Origin: Erythrobacter sp. HI0063
GTDB lineage: Bacteria; Pseudomonadota; Alphaproteobacteria; Sphingomonadales; Sphingomonadaceae
Reading direction: 5' to 3'
DNA: 64,000 nt
NCBI RefSeq assembly: GCF_001635685.1
Contig: NZ_LWFF01000002.1
Coordinates: forward strand, 1-64,000
The notes under the pieces were generated by a model that was not told where the DNA came from, ran no database searches, and saw nothing but the letters and a program-made list of their open reading frames with translations. The first letter of the stretch is position 1; every line of letters begins with the position of its first letter. The translations under genes were made by a program, and so were the position numbers. Positions 1-8,970 of the stretch are shown piece after piece.

Positions 1-1044
1 CAGCATCAGCACGAACAGTCCGGCCTTGGCTTCCATCCCCGGTATCAACAGCATCGCCGCGCCCGACGCGGCAAGGCAAACCGCATGGACCGATCGCGCT
101 CCCAGACGGCGCACGATCGGGATCAGGGCCAAGGCGGAAGCGAAGGCGATGAAATTGTAGAAAGCACCGATCTGCTGCGCGGTGAGCGTCGCTTCACGAA
201 AGGCCGCGCTTTGGGGATCGGCAGTATCGTAGAGCGAACGACCAATCGCAAAGGCTATGTACTGCCAGTACACGAACATTGCATACCACTGGCACAGCAT
301 CGCAAAGGCAAGCTGGCGCATCGGCCTGGGCATCTCGCGAATGGCGGTTGCGATGTCCGAAAAGGCGGATGACGCGGATAGCGGGCGCGCGGCGAGGTCC
401 GCCTGTTCCGCTTCGCTCAGAGGCAATTCCGGCACGCGCCAGATCGACCACACGATCGTGCTGATCGACAGGATCGCTCCGATGATGAAAGCCACTCTCA
501 CGATCGCCGGAACGCCGTTCGCGTCGATTACGTCCTTCGCGAAGAACGCCGTCAGCAGAGTCGGCGCCAGATAGCTCAGCGTCTGCGCGAGACCGGTGAA
601 GGCGCTTTGCGTGAGGAACCCTACGGGCCGCTGGTCGGGCGCGAGGCGGTCGGAAACGTAGGCGCGATAGGGTTCCATCGTGATATTGTTGCCCGCATCG
701 AGGATCCACAGCAGCGAAGCCGCGACCCACAATGTGGGCGAATACGGCATGGCGAACAGAGCCAGCGAACACAGGATCGCACCGATCAGGAAATAAGGAG
801 TGCGACGCCCCAAACGGCTCGACGTACGATCGCTCAATGCGCCAACGATGGGCTGGACGATCAGGCCGGTCATCGGACCCGCCAGCCACAGAAGCGGCAT
901 GGTGGCCTCGTCCGCGCCCAGGAAACCGTAGATCGGCCCCATATTGGCCTGTTGCAGCCCGAAACTGAATTGCAGCCCGAAAAAGCCGATATTCATTTCG
1001 ACGATTCGAAGCAGGGAAAGCCTTGGTTTTGCCGCGTTTTTCAT
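1..1044 (-). CDS. MFS sugar (probably sucrose) transporter, C-terminus off left edge
   Basis: I read this open frame directly: it starts at the ATG whose complement is at 1042-1044 and stays open for 348 codons to base 1. The protein begins MKNAAKPRLSLLRIVEMNIG and is a chain of hydrophobic helices. Between helices 2 and 3 it has SDRTSSRLGRRTPYF, the MFS loop signature of the SLC45/GPH-like sugar:proton symporters, followed by PYRAYVSDRL. It is divergent from the TonB receptor and shares its operators, next to a GH68 enzyme and a fructokinase, so inner-membrane uptake of sucrose is the likely job. Substrate is inferred from context; the other end is missing. Confidence 0.85.
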   Translation of the reverse strand, partial: MKNAAKPRLSLLRIVEMNIGFFGLQFSFGLQQANMGPIYGFLGADEATMPLLWLAGPMTGLIVQPIVGALSDRTSSRLGRRTPYFLIGAILCSLALFAMPYSPTLWVAASLLWILDAGNNITMEPYRAYVSDRLAPDQRPVGFLTQSAFTGLAQTLSYLAPTLLTAFFAKDVIDANGVPAIVRVAFIIGAILSISTIVWSIWRVPELPLSEAEQADLAARPLSASSAFSDIATAIREMPRPMRQLAFAMLCQWYAMFVYWQYIAFAIGRSLYDTADPQSAAFREATLTAQQIGAFYNFIAFASALALIPIVRRLGARSVHAVCLAASGAAMLLIPGMEAKAGLFVLML

Positions 1045-1116
1045 GGCGGATCCTCTCGTCTGGGGCCCTCTCGATGGGAGCTCTTGAGCGACTTGATGAC
1101 AGCACGGAGTACGATT

Positions 1117-1154
1117 TGCAATCGTTTGCAACAAATCGGTTGCAAACGATTGCA
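1117..1154. promoter_or_regulatory. Paired LacI-type operators between divergent sugar genes
   Basis: TGCAATCGTTTGCA (1117-1130) and TGCAAACGATTGCA (1141-1154) are exact reverse complements. Each is itself a near-palindrome around a central CG, the form typical of LacI/GalR-family operators. Their CG centres lie 24 bp apart. A third pairing, TTGCAAC/GTTGCAA, sits between them. They lie in the 169-bp gap between the transporter start (1044) and the receptor start (1214), so a dimeric or tetrameric repressor here could control both. No LacI-family gene is in the window; it may lie beyond the left edge. Confidence 0.75.
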
Positions 1155-1213
1155 GGAGAGGTAGTCCTAAGGTCGAATCGCGCCATCGACGCGAATGCAG
1201 GAGGAGAGCTGCC

Positions 1214-3673
1214 ATGAAAATCCGTCACACCCTTGCCCTGAGCGCTGCGCTTTCGGCTTTCGCCATGCCTGCCATGGCGCAGGATGCCGCCACATCGGAA
1301 GAAGATCCGCCCGTCATCGACGCATCGGAGATCGTCGTCACGGCAGTCGCGCGCGGTCAGAACGTGCTGGACAGCTCGGTTTCCGTCAGTTCGATCGACA
1401 GCGAGGCGCTCGTCGATCTCGCGCCGCGGTCTTCGGCAGAACTCATCCGCCAGATTCCGGGCATCCGTTCGGAAAGCTCGGGCGGCGATGGGAATGCCAA
1501 TATCGCCGTGCGCGGTCTGCCGGTCGCTTCGGGCGGTGCCAAGTTCCTGCAGCTTCAGGAAGACGGTCTTCCGATCCTCGAATTCGGCGACATCACGTTC
1601 GGCAATGCCGACATCTTCCTTCGTACCGACTATTCGGTTGCTCGAGTCGAAGCGGTGCGCGGCGGGTCCGCATCGACCTTCGCGTCAAATTCGCCCGGCG
1701 GCGTCATCAATTTCATTTCCAAGACCGGCACGCGCGAAGGCGGATCGCTGGGTCTGACCGCCGGGCTGGACTATCGCGAGTTCCGCGCCGATTTCGACTA
1801 TGGCGGCAGCATCGATGACAACACCGATTTCCACATCGGCGGTTTCAGCCATATCGGCGACGGTCCGCGCGATGTCGGTTATGACGGGTCACGCGGCGGC
1901 CAGATCAAAGCCAATATCACCCGCAATTTCGCAAACGGCTATGTGCGCGTCTACGGCAAGTATCTGAACGATCACTCGGTCGCCTACCTGCCGAACCCGG
2001 TATTCGTGACCGGCAGCGATGCCGACCCGACCTATACCAGCATCGCGAATTTCTCGATCAATTCGAATTCGCTCCATTCGCGCAATTTCAGGCCGATCAC
2101 GACCCTCGATCAAGCGAACCAGGTCCAGACCTACAACATCGATGAAGGTATGCACCCCAAAGTGCTGGCCGGCGGCTTTGAAGCTGAGTTCGATGTCGGC
2201 GGTTTTACGGTGACCAATCGCTTCCGCTATGCCGACATCAGCGGCGCGTTCGTCTCGCCCTTCCCGGGTAGCGTGACCGGAGCGCAGGCCGCCGCCGATG
2301 CGATCGGCGGTCCGAGCTCGAGCCTCTTTTATGCCACCGGCCCGCAGGCAGGCCAGATCGTCGCCAATCCAGCATCGCTCGGCGGCAACGGGCTGGTGGC
2401 CAACATCGTCACTTTCAACACGAGGCTCAACAGCCTCGACAATCTGACCAACGATCTGCGGGCGACGACCGAATTCGATGTCGGCGGCGGTTCGGCAAGC
2501 CTGACGGGCGGTTTCTATTATTCGCAGCAGGATATCGACACCGCCTGGCTGTGGACTTCGCATCTGATGAGCGTCCAGGGCGATGGCGATGCCGTGTTGC
2601 TGGATGTCCGCAATGCGGCAGGCGTGCCGCAGACCCAGAACGGCACGGTCGGGTACAGCGCGGCGTTCTTCGGCAATTGCTGCCGCCGCTCCTACGATCT
2701 CGAATATACGACCAAGGCGCCCTTCGCCGCTCTGGGCTTGGAATTCGGCGGACTGTCTCTCGATGGCAGCATCCGCTGGGATTTCAGCGAGGCCAAGGGT
2801 CGTACCTTCGGCGACGGGCCGGTGACGACTCGTGACATCAACGGAAACGGGGCCATCAACCGGGCCGAAACGCTGGTCAGCGTGCTGCCCACCACAGGCG
2901 CGGCCCTGGTCGATTACGACACGGATTACCTCTCCTACTCGGTCGGTGCGAACTATCTCGTCTCGGACTCCTTCTCGATCTTCGGGCGCTACAGCCGGGG
3001 TGGCCGGGCCAATGCGGATCGCATCCTGTTCAACGCCAACAATATCGATCCGGCTACCGGCGAGTTGCGCAATAGCGACGTAGCAGTCGATTTCGTCAAG
3101 CAGGCGGAAATCGGCGTCAAATATCGCGCCGGCGGCCTGTCCTTTTACGCCACGGCATTCGATGCGCGGACCGAGGAGGAGAATTTCGAAGCGACCACCC
3201 AGACCGTCTTCAGCCGGGCCTACAAGGCGCGCGGCGTGGAGCTGGAAGGCTCTTACCGGATGGGTCCGTTCAGCCTGTCGGGCGGTGCGACTTACACCGA
3301 TGCCGAGATCGACCGCGACAATATCAGCCCGGCCAATGTCGGCAACATGCCGCGCCGCCAGGCCGACTGGATCTATCAGGCGACCGCGGCCTATGACAGC
3401 GAGCTGTTCGGACTGGGCGTGAATGCGGTAGGCACCAGCGATAGCTACGCGCAGGACAGCAACCAGCTCGTCCTCCTCGGCTTCACCGCCGTCAACGCCT
3501 TCGTCAATCTGCGACCGGCGGACGGGATCACCCTGTCACTGAACGCCAACAATGTCTTCGACGTCGAAGGATTTACCGAAGCGGAGGAAGGCGCGATTCC
3601 AGCGAACGGGATCGTCCGTGCCCGTTCGATCAACGGGCGCACGCTGTCGGCTTCCGTACGGTTCGACTTCTGA
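1214..3673 (+). CDS. TonB-dependent outer-membrane receptor, sugar-type
   Basis: An 819-residue protein with a cleavable signal peptide ending AMPAMAQ, an early plug region (EIVVTAVARG, then VRGLPVASGG and VEAVRGGSASTFASNSPGGV typical of TonB plugs) and a long beta-rich barrel ending in aromatic VRFDF, the outer-membrane assembly signal. A GGAG-type ribosome site precedes the ATG. It should carry an oligosaccharide across the outer membrane using TonB energy; the downstream GH68 and fructokinase genes point to sucrose or fructosides. Expression is probably set by the LacI-type operators just upstream. Confidence 0.92.
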   Translation: MKIRHTLALSAALSAFAMPAMAQDAATSEEDPPVIDASEIVVTAVARGQNVLDSSVSVSSIDSEALVDLAPRSSAELIRQIPGIRSESSGGDGNANIAVRGLPVASGGAKFLQLQEDGLPILEFGDITFGNADIFLRTDYSVARVEAVRGGSASTFASNSPGGVINFISKTGTREGGSLGLTAGLDYREFRADFDYGGSIDDNTDFHIGGFSHIGDGPRDVGYDGSRGGQIKANITRNFANGYVRVYGKYLNDHSVAYLPNPVFVTGSDADPTYTSIANFSINSNSLHSRNFRPITTLDQANQVQTYNIDEGMHPKVLAGGFEAEFDVGGFTVTNRFRYADISGAFVSPFPGSVTGAQAAADAIGGPSSSLFYATGPQAGQIVANPASLGGNGLVANIVTFNTRLNSLDNLTNDLRATTEFDVGGGSASLTGGFYYSQQDIDTAWLWTSHLMSVQGDGDAVLLDVRNAAGVPQTQNGTVGYSAAFFGNCCRRSYDLEYTTKAPFAALGLEFGGLSLDGSIRWDFSEAKGRTFGDGPVTTRDINGNGAINRAETLVSVLPTTGAALVDYDTDYLSYSVGANYLVSDSFSIFGRYSRGGRANADRILFNANNIDPATGELRNSDVAVDFVKQAEIGVKYRAGGLSFYATAFDARTEEENFEATTQTVFSRAYKARGVELEGSYRMGPFSLSGGATYTDAEIDRDNISPANVGNMPRRQADWIYQATAAYDSELFGLGVNAVGTSDSYAQDSNQLVLLGFTAVNAFVNLRPADGITLSLNANNVFDVEGFTEAEEGAIPANGIVRARSINGRTLSASVRFDF

Positions 3674-3680
3674 TCCCCCC

Positions 3681-3716
3681 GCTGGCCGGACCGGTTCGCT
3701 TATCGGTCCGGCCAGC
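3681..3716 (+). terminator. Strong hairpin between receptor and GH68 gene
   Basis: GCTGGCCGGACCG (3681-3693) pairs perfectly with 3704-3716 across a 10-base loop, eight bases after the receptor stop codon. There is only a weak T-run afterwards (ctttgttt). It may partly end transcription or protect the receptor mRNA 3' end, lowering expression of the following sugar genes relative to the receptor. Confidence 0.55.
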
Positions 3717-3750
3717 ATCGCTTTGTTTCGAGATAATCCGAGGACGCACC

Positions 3751-4830
3751 GTGACCACTGCATGGACCAGGGCCCACGCGGCCGCGATCGCACCCGAAAG
3801 CTGCCCGTCAGTCCCGAAAATCGGCAACGCGCCGCGACCGGTGGGGAGCGAGGACCGATATTATTGGGATATGTGGCCGGTCCAAAATCGTGACGGATCG
3901 ATCGCCCGATTGGGGCCGCGTGAGATGTGGATGGCCCTGTCGGCGCCCGATCGGGGCGATCCCGAGGCCCGACATTTCGAAGCCGACATCCGCTGGCTCG
4001 TGCGCGAGCAAAAAGGATGGGTGGACAGGGGAGCCGTCCTTCCACGATTTTCCGTGCCTTATGAACGCGAATGGGCCGGTTCCGCCCTGTTCGACGAAGG
4101 TAGGCTGACGCTGTTCTTCACCGGCGCCGGTATCGTCGGGCGGTCCGGCGGCTATCAGCAGCGCCTGTTCGAAGCGAGCGCGCCCGTTTCAGATGATGGA
4201 GCGATCGGAGAATGGTCTGCCCCCCGCCCCTCGATCGAGACTCTGACCCCCGAATATTGCGCGGCGGACGAGCATCACGGCGAGCCGGGCCGGATCAAGG
4301 CGTTTCGCGATCCGGCCTTCTTCCGCGATCCGATGGATGGCGCGGAATATCTCGTCTTCACCGCATCGCTCGCCGCGACCGGTTCGGATTACAACGGCGC
4401 TGTCGGGTTAGCACGGCGGGACGGGTCGGGATGGTCGCTCTTGCCGCCGCTCGTCCATGCGGATGGCGTCAACAACGAGCTCGAACGCGCCCATGTCGTT
4501 TTTCGCAACGGAATGTATTATCTTTTCTGGGTGACACAGACGTCAACCTTTGCGCCCGATGCGAATGCCGGACCGACCGGACTGTATGGCATGGCTTCAC
4601 ACTCGCTGTCGGGGCCGTGGGCTCCGCTCAACGGCAGCGGCCTCGTGCTCGCCAATCCGGCGGACGATCCCCGCCGCGCCTATAGCTGGTTCGTGAGTGC
4701 GGAAGGCATCGCGGCGAGTTTCGTCGACGATCCGGGGGCGCACGGATTCGTCGGTGCGCCTGCCCCGCTCCTGCAGCTTGCTTTCGATAGCGAAACCGTC
4801 AGCCTGGCTGGCGAGGTGCAGGCGCGATGA
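3751..4830 (+). CDS. GH68 family sucrose hydrolase/fructosyltransferase
   Basis: A 359-residue protein starting with GTG at 3751. GH68 landmarks are all present: WDMWP with the nucleophile Asp40, EWAGSA near residue 110, FRDP with transition-state Asp187, and NELER with Glu245 as the general acid (matching the EIER motif of levansucrases). The family splits sucrose and either hydrolyses or transfers the fructosyl group. It is shorter than secreted levansucrases and shows no signal peptide, so it may work in the cytoplasm after sucrose import or leave by an unusual route. It overlaps the fructokinase by 4 bases (ATGA), so the two are translationally coupled. Confidence 0.88.
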   Translation: MTTAWTRAHAAAIAPESCPSVPKIGNAPRPVGSEDRYYWDMWPVQNRDGSIARLGPREMWMALSAPDRGDPEARHFEADIRWLVREQKGWVDRGAVLPRFSVPYEREWAGSALFDEGRLTLFFTGAGIVGRSGGYQQRLFEASAPVSDDGAIGEWSAPRPSIETLTPEYCAADEHHGEPGRIKAFRDPAFFRDPMDGAEYLVFTASLAATGSDYNGAVGLARRDGSGWSLLPPLVHADGVNNELERAHVVFRNGMYYLFWVTQTSTFAPDANAGPTGLYGMASHSLSGPWAPLNGSGLVLANPADDPRRAYSWFVSAEGIAASFVDDPGAHGFVGAPAPLLQLAFDSETVSLAGEVQAR

Positions 4831-5669
4831 TCGGCGGAATAGAGGCGGGCGGCACCAAGTGCGTCCTCGCGGTCGGACCTTCGCCGGACTCGATCGCCGC
4901 CACGCACACCATTCCCACCCGTGGCCCGGACGAAACGGTCGCCGACGCGCTCGACTGGTTTGCCTCGCAACCCGCCATATCGGCGCTGGGCCTGGCGACG
5001 TTCGGCCCGGTCGGGCTCGATCAGCAGCGGCCGGACCATGGTCATATCCTGGCCACCCCCAAGCCGGGCTGGAGCCGGTACGATTTCGCCGGTGCGCTTG
5101 CCGAGGGTCTGAGCGTCCCCGTCGCGGTCGAGACCGACGTCAACGCCGCCGCGCTCGCCGAGGCGCAGGCGCGGGACGAAGCGGGTTCGCTGGCCTATAT
5201 GACCGTGGGCACCGGGATCGGTGTGGGCCTGGTCATAGACGGACGCTGCGTCCATGGCGCCGCCCATCCCGAAATGGGCCATTACTACCCGCGTCGTCCC
5301 GTAGAAGATGTCGAGTTTAAAGGGGTCTGCCCTTTTCACGGAGATTGCCTGGAAGGCCTTGCCGGAGGACCGGCCATATCCGCGCGCTGGGGAGCGACGC
5401 TGTCGGACCTGCCCCCTACCCATCCCGCGCATGACCGCGTGGCGGGATACCTCGCTCAGGCCTGCCACACGCTGTTCGCGTCGACATCGGTGGAAACGGT
5501 GGTCCTGGGGGGCGGTGTTCTCGAAACGCCGAACCTGCGCGAACGGATCGCTGCGCGGACACGCGAACTCGATGCCGGCTATCTGCCGGGAGGGACGCGG
5601 CACACAATCGTCGCACCGCGTCTTGGGTCCCGATCGGGTATTATCGGGGCCATGATCTTGGCTCCTTGA
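4827..5669 (+). CDS. ROK-family fructokinase
   Basis: A 280-residue sugar kinase. It opens GGIEAGGTKCV, the ATP-binding loop of ROK kinases, has the internal GTGIGVGLVIDGR motif, HPEMGHYYPRR, and the zinc-binding CPFHGDC found in ROK fructokinases. It would phosphorylate the fructose released by the GH68 enzyme to fructose 6-phosphate. Its ATG overlaps the GH68 stop. Glucokinase is an alternative role, but the gene pairing favours fructose. It ends 44 bases before a convergent gene. Confidence 0.88.
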   Translation: MIGGIEAGGTKCVLAVGPSPDSIAATHTIPTRGPDETVADALDWFASQPAISALGLATFGPVGLDQQRPDHGHILATPKPGWSRYDFAGALAEGLSVPVAVETDVNAAALAEAQARDEAGSLAYMTVGTGIGVGLVIDGRCVHGAAHPEMGHYYPRRPVEDVEFKGVCPFHGDCLEGLAGGPAISARWGATLSDLPPTHPAHDRVAGYLAQACHTLFASTSVETVVLGGGVLETPNLRERIAARTRELDAGYLPGGTRHTIVAPRLGSRSGIIGAMILAP

Positions 5670-5713
5670 TATATCCGCTTGGCGAGCGAGTGGTGGCGAG
5701 AGAGAGAGAAGTC

Positions 5714-6472
5714 TTATTCCACTTTGCCGCCGCGCCCTGCTCCGCTCGTGAACCGGCTCGCGCCAGCGCTCGCTTCGGCGCGCAACGGCTTGGCCCCTTC
5801 GCGCCCTTCGAAGCGAAGCGCGTCGGCGAGGTCGAAATCCCACTGGCGATAGACGGACATGCGATCGATCCGCATGCACATTGCGGGAAAGCGCACGATT
5901 TGCGCCGCCAGTTCCTGCGCCGCGCCAAGCGCGCCGCCTTCGTCGACCACGCGATTGGCAAGCCCCATCGCCAGAGCTTCATCGGCATCGACCGGCCGCC
6001 CTGTCAGGATCATATCGAGCGCCCTTCCCTGGCCCACGATGCGCGGCAAGCGAACCGTACCACCGTCGATCAAAGGGACGCCCCAGCGGCGGCAGAACAC
6101 GCCGAACACCGCACTGCGCGAGGCGACGCGCAGATCGCACCACAGGGCGAGTTCAAGCCCCCCTGCGACCGCATGACCCTCGACTGCGGCGATGACCGGT
6201 TTCGACACCAGCATTCGCGTCGGCCCCATCGGTCCGACACCTTCTGGCTCATACGCGTCGTCACCCCGGCCCACAGCCCTCAAGTCGAAGCCGGCACAGA
6301 AATATCCGCCCGCCCCGGTCAGGACAGCTGCCGCCAGGCTGTCGTCTTCCTCGAACTCGGTGAACGCCTGGCGCAATGCAACGGCCGTTTCGGGATCGAC
6401 GGCGTTCCGGCATTCCGGCCGATCGATCGTGACGGTACGAACCGCGCCTTCGTCTGAAATCCGGACGCTCAT
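5714..6472 (-). CDS. Crotonase-family enoyl-CoA hydratase/isomerase
   Basis: A 252-residue protein of the crotonase fold with the oxyanion-hole segments YFCAGFDLRAVG (about residue 58) and EGHAVAGGLELAL (about residue 98). Family members hydrate or isomerise enoyl-CoA thioesters. It is the last gene of a four-gene operon and its start overlaps the stop of the AidB-like gene by 4 bases (ATGA). The C-terminus is Ala/Gly/Arg-rich and atypical. The exact substrate cannot be told from sequence. Confidence 0.85.
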   Translation of the reverse strand: MSVRISDEGAVRTVTIDRPECRNAVDPETAVALRQAFTEFEEDDSLAAAVLTGAGGYFCAGFDLRAVGRGDDAYEPEGVGPMGPTRMLVSKPVIAAVEGHAVAGGLELALWCDLRVASRSAVFGVFCRRWGVPLIDGGTVRLPRIVGQGRALDMILTGRPVDADEALAMGLANRVVDEGGALGAAQELAAQIVRFPAMCMRIDRMSVYRQWDFDLADALRFEGREGAKPLRAEASAGASRFTSGAGRGGKVE

Positions 6473-8094
6473 GTCGAAGGCATCGCACGGTCGATGATTG
6501 CGCGCGTATCGATTGCGGCATCGAAGGCACCGAAGGCATGACCGCGCGGCTCGAGCCGCAGACGGCAGAAGGCTTCGGCGATCGGATTATCCTGTCCGAT
6601 CAGCACCGCCGCCTGCGCTGCTAGGGCCAGTCTTTCGACCAGCAATCGCGCCGTTCCTTCCCCTATGCCGCGCAAATCGATCCCGTCGATCCAAGCATCG
6701 TAGGCCGCAATGCGACCGCGCGCCTTGGCCAGATAGGCCTGCAGCGCTTCCACTCCGTCAGGCTCGCGATTGATCGCGCGCAGCACGTCGAGCGCAATGA
6801 CATTGCCCGAGCCTTCCCAGATCGCGTTCAGCGGAGACTGCCGGAACAGGCGCGGCATCGGTCCTGTTTCCACATAACCCGCGCCTCCATGCGCTTCCAT
6901 CGCTTCGTAGACCATTCCGGGCGCCCGCTTGCACACCCAGTACTTGGCGATCGGGGTCAACAGGCGCGCCAAGGGATCGCTATCGTCGAAAGCCTGTGCA
7001 AGCCGGAAGCCCAATGCGGTCGCCGCTTCGCTTTCGATGGCAAGGTCTGCAAGCAAGGCTTCCATCGCCGGCTGGTCGATCAGGCGCTTCTGGAAGGCGG
7101 AGCGGTGCGCTGTATGCCAGAGCGCCTGGGCAAGCGCGCCGCGCATCTGTTGCGCCGATCCGACCACGCAATCGAGGCGCGTGTGCTGGACCATCTGAAT
7201 GATGGTCGCGACCCCGCGCCCTTCGGGGCCGACACGCTGCGCCAGCGCACCATGATATTCGATCTCCGACGAAGCGTTGGATCGATCGCCCAGCTTGTCC
7301 TTCAGGCGCATGATCCGGAAGCCCGCATTGCGTTCCCCGTCCGGAAGCCATCTCGGCACGAGGAAGCAGGTCAGGCCTCCCTCGGCATAGGCGAGCGTCA
7401 GGAATGCATCGCACATCGGCGCGCTGCAGAACCATTTGTGGCCTGTGAGGCTGTACCACCCCGCCTCTGCGACAGGGACGGCGTGCGTGGTGTTGGCCCG
7501 CACGTCGCTGCCGCCCTGCTTTTCCGTCATCGCCATGCCGATCGTGACGCCCGCTTTTTCCTCCGGCGGGCGGAAGGCTGGATCGTAGCGGCTTGCAAGA
7601 ATACGCGGCAGCCATGCCTCGGCGACAGCGGCCTCGGCGCGCAGCGCAGGCACAGCGGCATAGGTCATCGTCATCGGGCAACTGGTGCCGGAATCGGCCT
7701 GCCCGGTCAGGAACAGGATTGCCGCGTGAAGCGCATGCCCTTTCTCGCCGGGCAACCATGCCGACGCCGCGAACCCCGCATCGAGGCCGAGGCGCATCAA
7801 TTCGTGATAGGCGGGATGGAATCGCACCTCGTCGATGCGGTGTCCATAGCGGTCGAAACTTTCCAGAACCGGCGGATTCCGATTGGCTTCGACGCCCCAT
7901 GCGATCACTTCGGCCGATCCGCAGCGTTCGCCAAGCGCTTCGAGACGCGCCGCATCCGTGTCGCCCCCCGCGTGCGAAAAGGCCTCGGCAAGGCCGCGAT
8001 CGCTCGTAAACAGATTGACGTCCTCGAAGGGCGGCGGTTGGTTCAGCACCTCGTGCGTGTCGCGCCGTTCGATTGTCGGTATCGGCGTTTTCAT
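6469..8094 (-). CDS. AidB-like acyl-CoA dehydrogenase
   Basis: A 541-residue flavoprotein, the same length as E. coli AidB, and aligned with it along its length by eye: LNQPPPFEDVNLFTSD at the N-terminus, VRFHPAYHELM, CPMTMTYAA, MTEKQGGSDVRANTT, RLKDKLGDRSNASSE and WEGSGNVIALDVLR. AidB binds FAD and DNA and has isovaleryl-CoA dehydrogenase activity; its stress role in E. coli is linked to alkylation damage. Here it lies among CoA-transferase and crotonase genes, so a role in fatty or branched acyl-CoA breakdown is as likely as DNA protection. It starts 9 bases after the upstream gene ends. Confidence 0.88.
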   Translation of the reverse strand: MKTPIPTIERRDTHEVLNQPPPFEDVNLFTSDRGLAEAFSHAGGDTDAARLEALGERCGSAEVIAWGVEANRNPPVLESFDRYGHRIDEVRFHPAYHELMRLGLDAGFAASAWLPGEKGHALHAAILFLTGQADSGTSCPMTMTYAAVPALRAEAAVAEAWLPRILASRYDPAFRPPEEKAGVTIGMAMTEKQGGSDVRANTTHAVPVAEAGWYSLTGHKWFCSAPMCDAFLTLAYAEGGLTCFLVPRWLPDGERNAGFRIMRLKDKLGDRSNASSEIEYHGALAQRVGPEGRGVATIIQMVQHTRLDCVVGSAQQMRGALAQALWHTAHRSAFQKRLIDQPAMEALLADLAIESEAATALGFRLAQAFDDSDPLARLLTPIAKYWVCKRAPGMVYEAMEAHGGAGYVETGPMPRLFRQSPLNAIWEGSGNVIALDVLRAINREPDGVEALQAYLAKARGRIAAYDAWIDGIDLRGIGEGTARLLVERLALAAQAAVLIGQDNPIAEAFCRLRLEPRGHAFGAFDAAIDTRAIIDRAMPST

Positions 8095-8103
8095 CCTTGT
8101 CTC

Positions 8104-8970
8104 TCAGTCCTCTTTCGGCATGCGCTTCGACACCTGGCTCGCGATCGGATCGCCGCTGTCGCGTTCGGCTACCGCTTGCTTGAAGCCGACTTCCTGAGCG
8201 CGTTCGCGAAACCAGATACCTTCCGGCGAATGGCGCGAGACGCCATCGAACAAAGTGGCGAACATCTGCGTCGTGTTCAGACCCATATTGTCATAGGCCT
8301 GATTGACGACCGTCTTGGTCATCATCAGCTGATTTTTGGGAACGCCGCGCAGTCTGCCCGCAAGGCGATCGACCGCATCGTCGAGCGCCGCCTCCGGCAC
8401 GGCCTCCAGCGCGAGGCCGATACGCACCGCTTCGCGCCCGTCGATCAGGTCGCCGGTCATCATCATCCGCTTCGCCATCTGCGGACCCAGGCGGTAAACC
8501 CACATCGCCGGCGTGGGCACACCCCAGACGCGCGCGGGCGGATATCCGATGCGCGCATCCTCGGCCATGATCAGGAAATCGCAGCACAATGCGATGTCGG
8601 ACCCACCCGCGACCGCCGCGCCGTGAACCCGCGCGATCGTCGGCTTGGTCGCGCGCCAGAGAGCCATGAAATCCTGCGTGTTGCGCCACATCATCTGGAA
8701 GTCGAGCGTGGGATCCCACGGCACGTCCTGCGAACCGCTGATGGCACCCTTGCGCTCCGCATAGTGTTTAAGGTCGTAACCTGCGCAAAAGCCGGGCCCC
8801 GCGCCGCGCACGATGATGACATGGACATCGTGATCGGCTTCCGCCAGCTCGACTGCGGCGCGGATCTCGCGCGGCATTTTATGCGCGATCGCATTGAAAT
8901 GTTCGGGGCGATCGAGCGTGATCGTCGCGATGCGATTATCCACCGAGTAAGTCAGCGTTTCGAAATCCAT
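8104..8970 (-). CDS. Crotonase-family enoyl-CoA hydratase
   Basis: A 288-residue crotonase-fold protein with ATITLDRPEHFNAI near the start, the oxyanion-hole motif GFCAGYDLKHYA (about residue 58) and HGAAVAGGSDIALCCD (about residue 115). The Ser in GGSDIAL replaces a more common Asn/Leu. It likely hydrates enoyl-CoA in the pathway encoded by this operon. Its ATG overlaps the TGA of the CoA-transferase by one base, so the two are co-translated. Confidence 0.85.
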   Translation of the reverse strand: MDFETLTYSVDNRIATITLDRPEHFNAIAHKMPREIRAAVELAEADHDVHVIIVRGAGPGFCAGYDLKHYAERKGAISGSQDVPWDPTLDFQMMWRNTQDFMALWRATKPTIARVHGAAVAGGSDIALCCDFLIMAEDARIGYPPARVWGVPTPAMWVYRLGPQMAKRMMMTGDLIDGREAVRIGLALEAVPEAALDDAVDRLAGRLRGVPKNQLMMTKTVVNQAYDNMGLNTTQMFATLFDGVSRHSPEGIWFRERAQEVGFKQAVAERDSGDPIASQVSKRMPKED

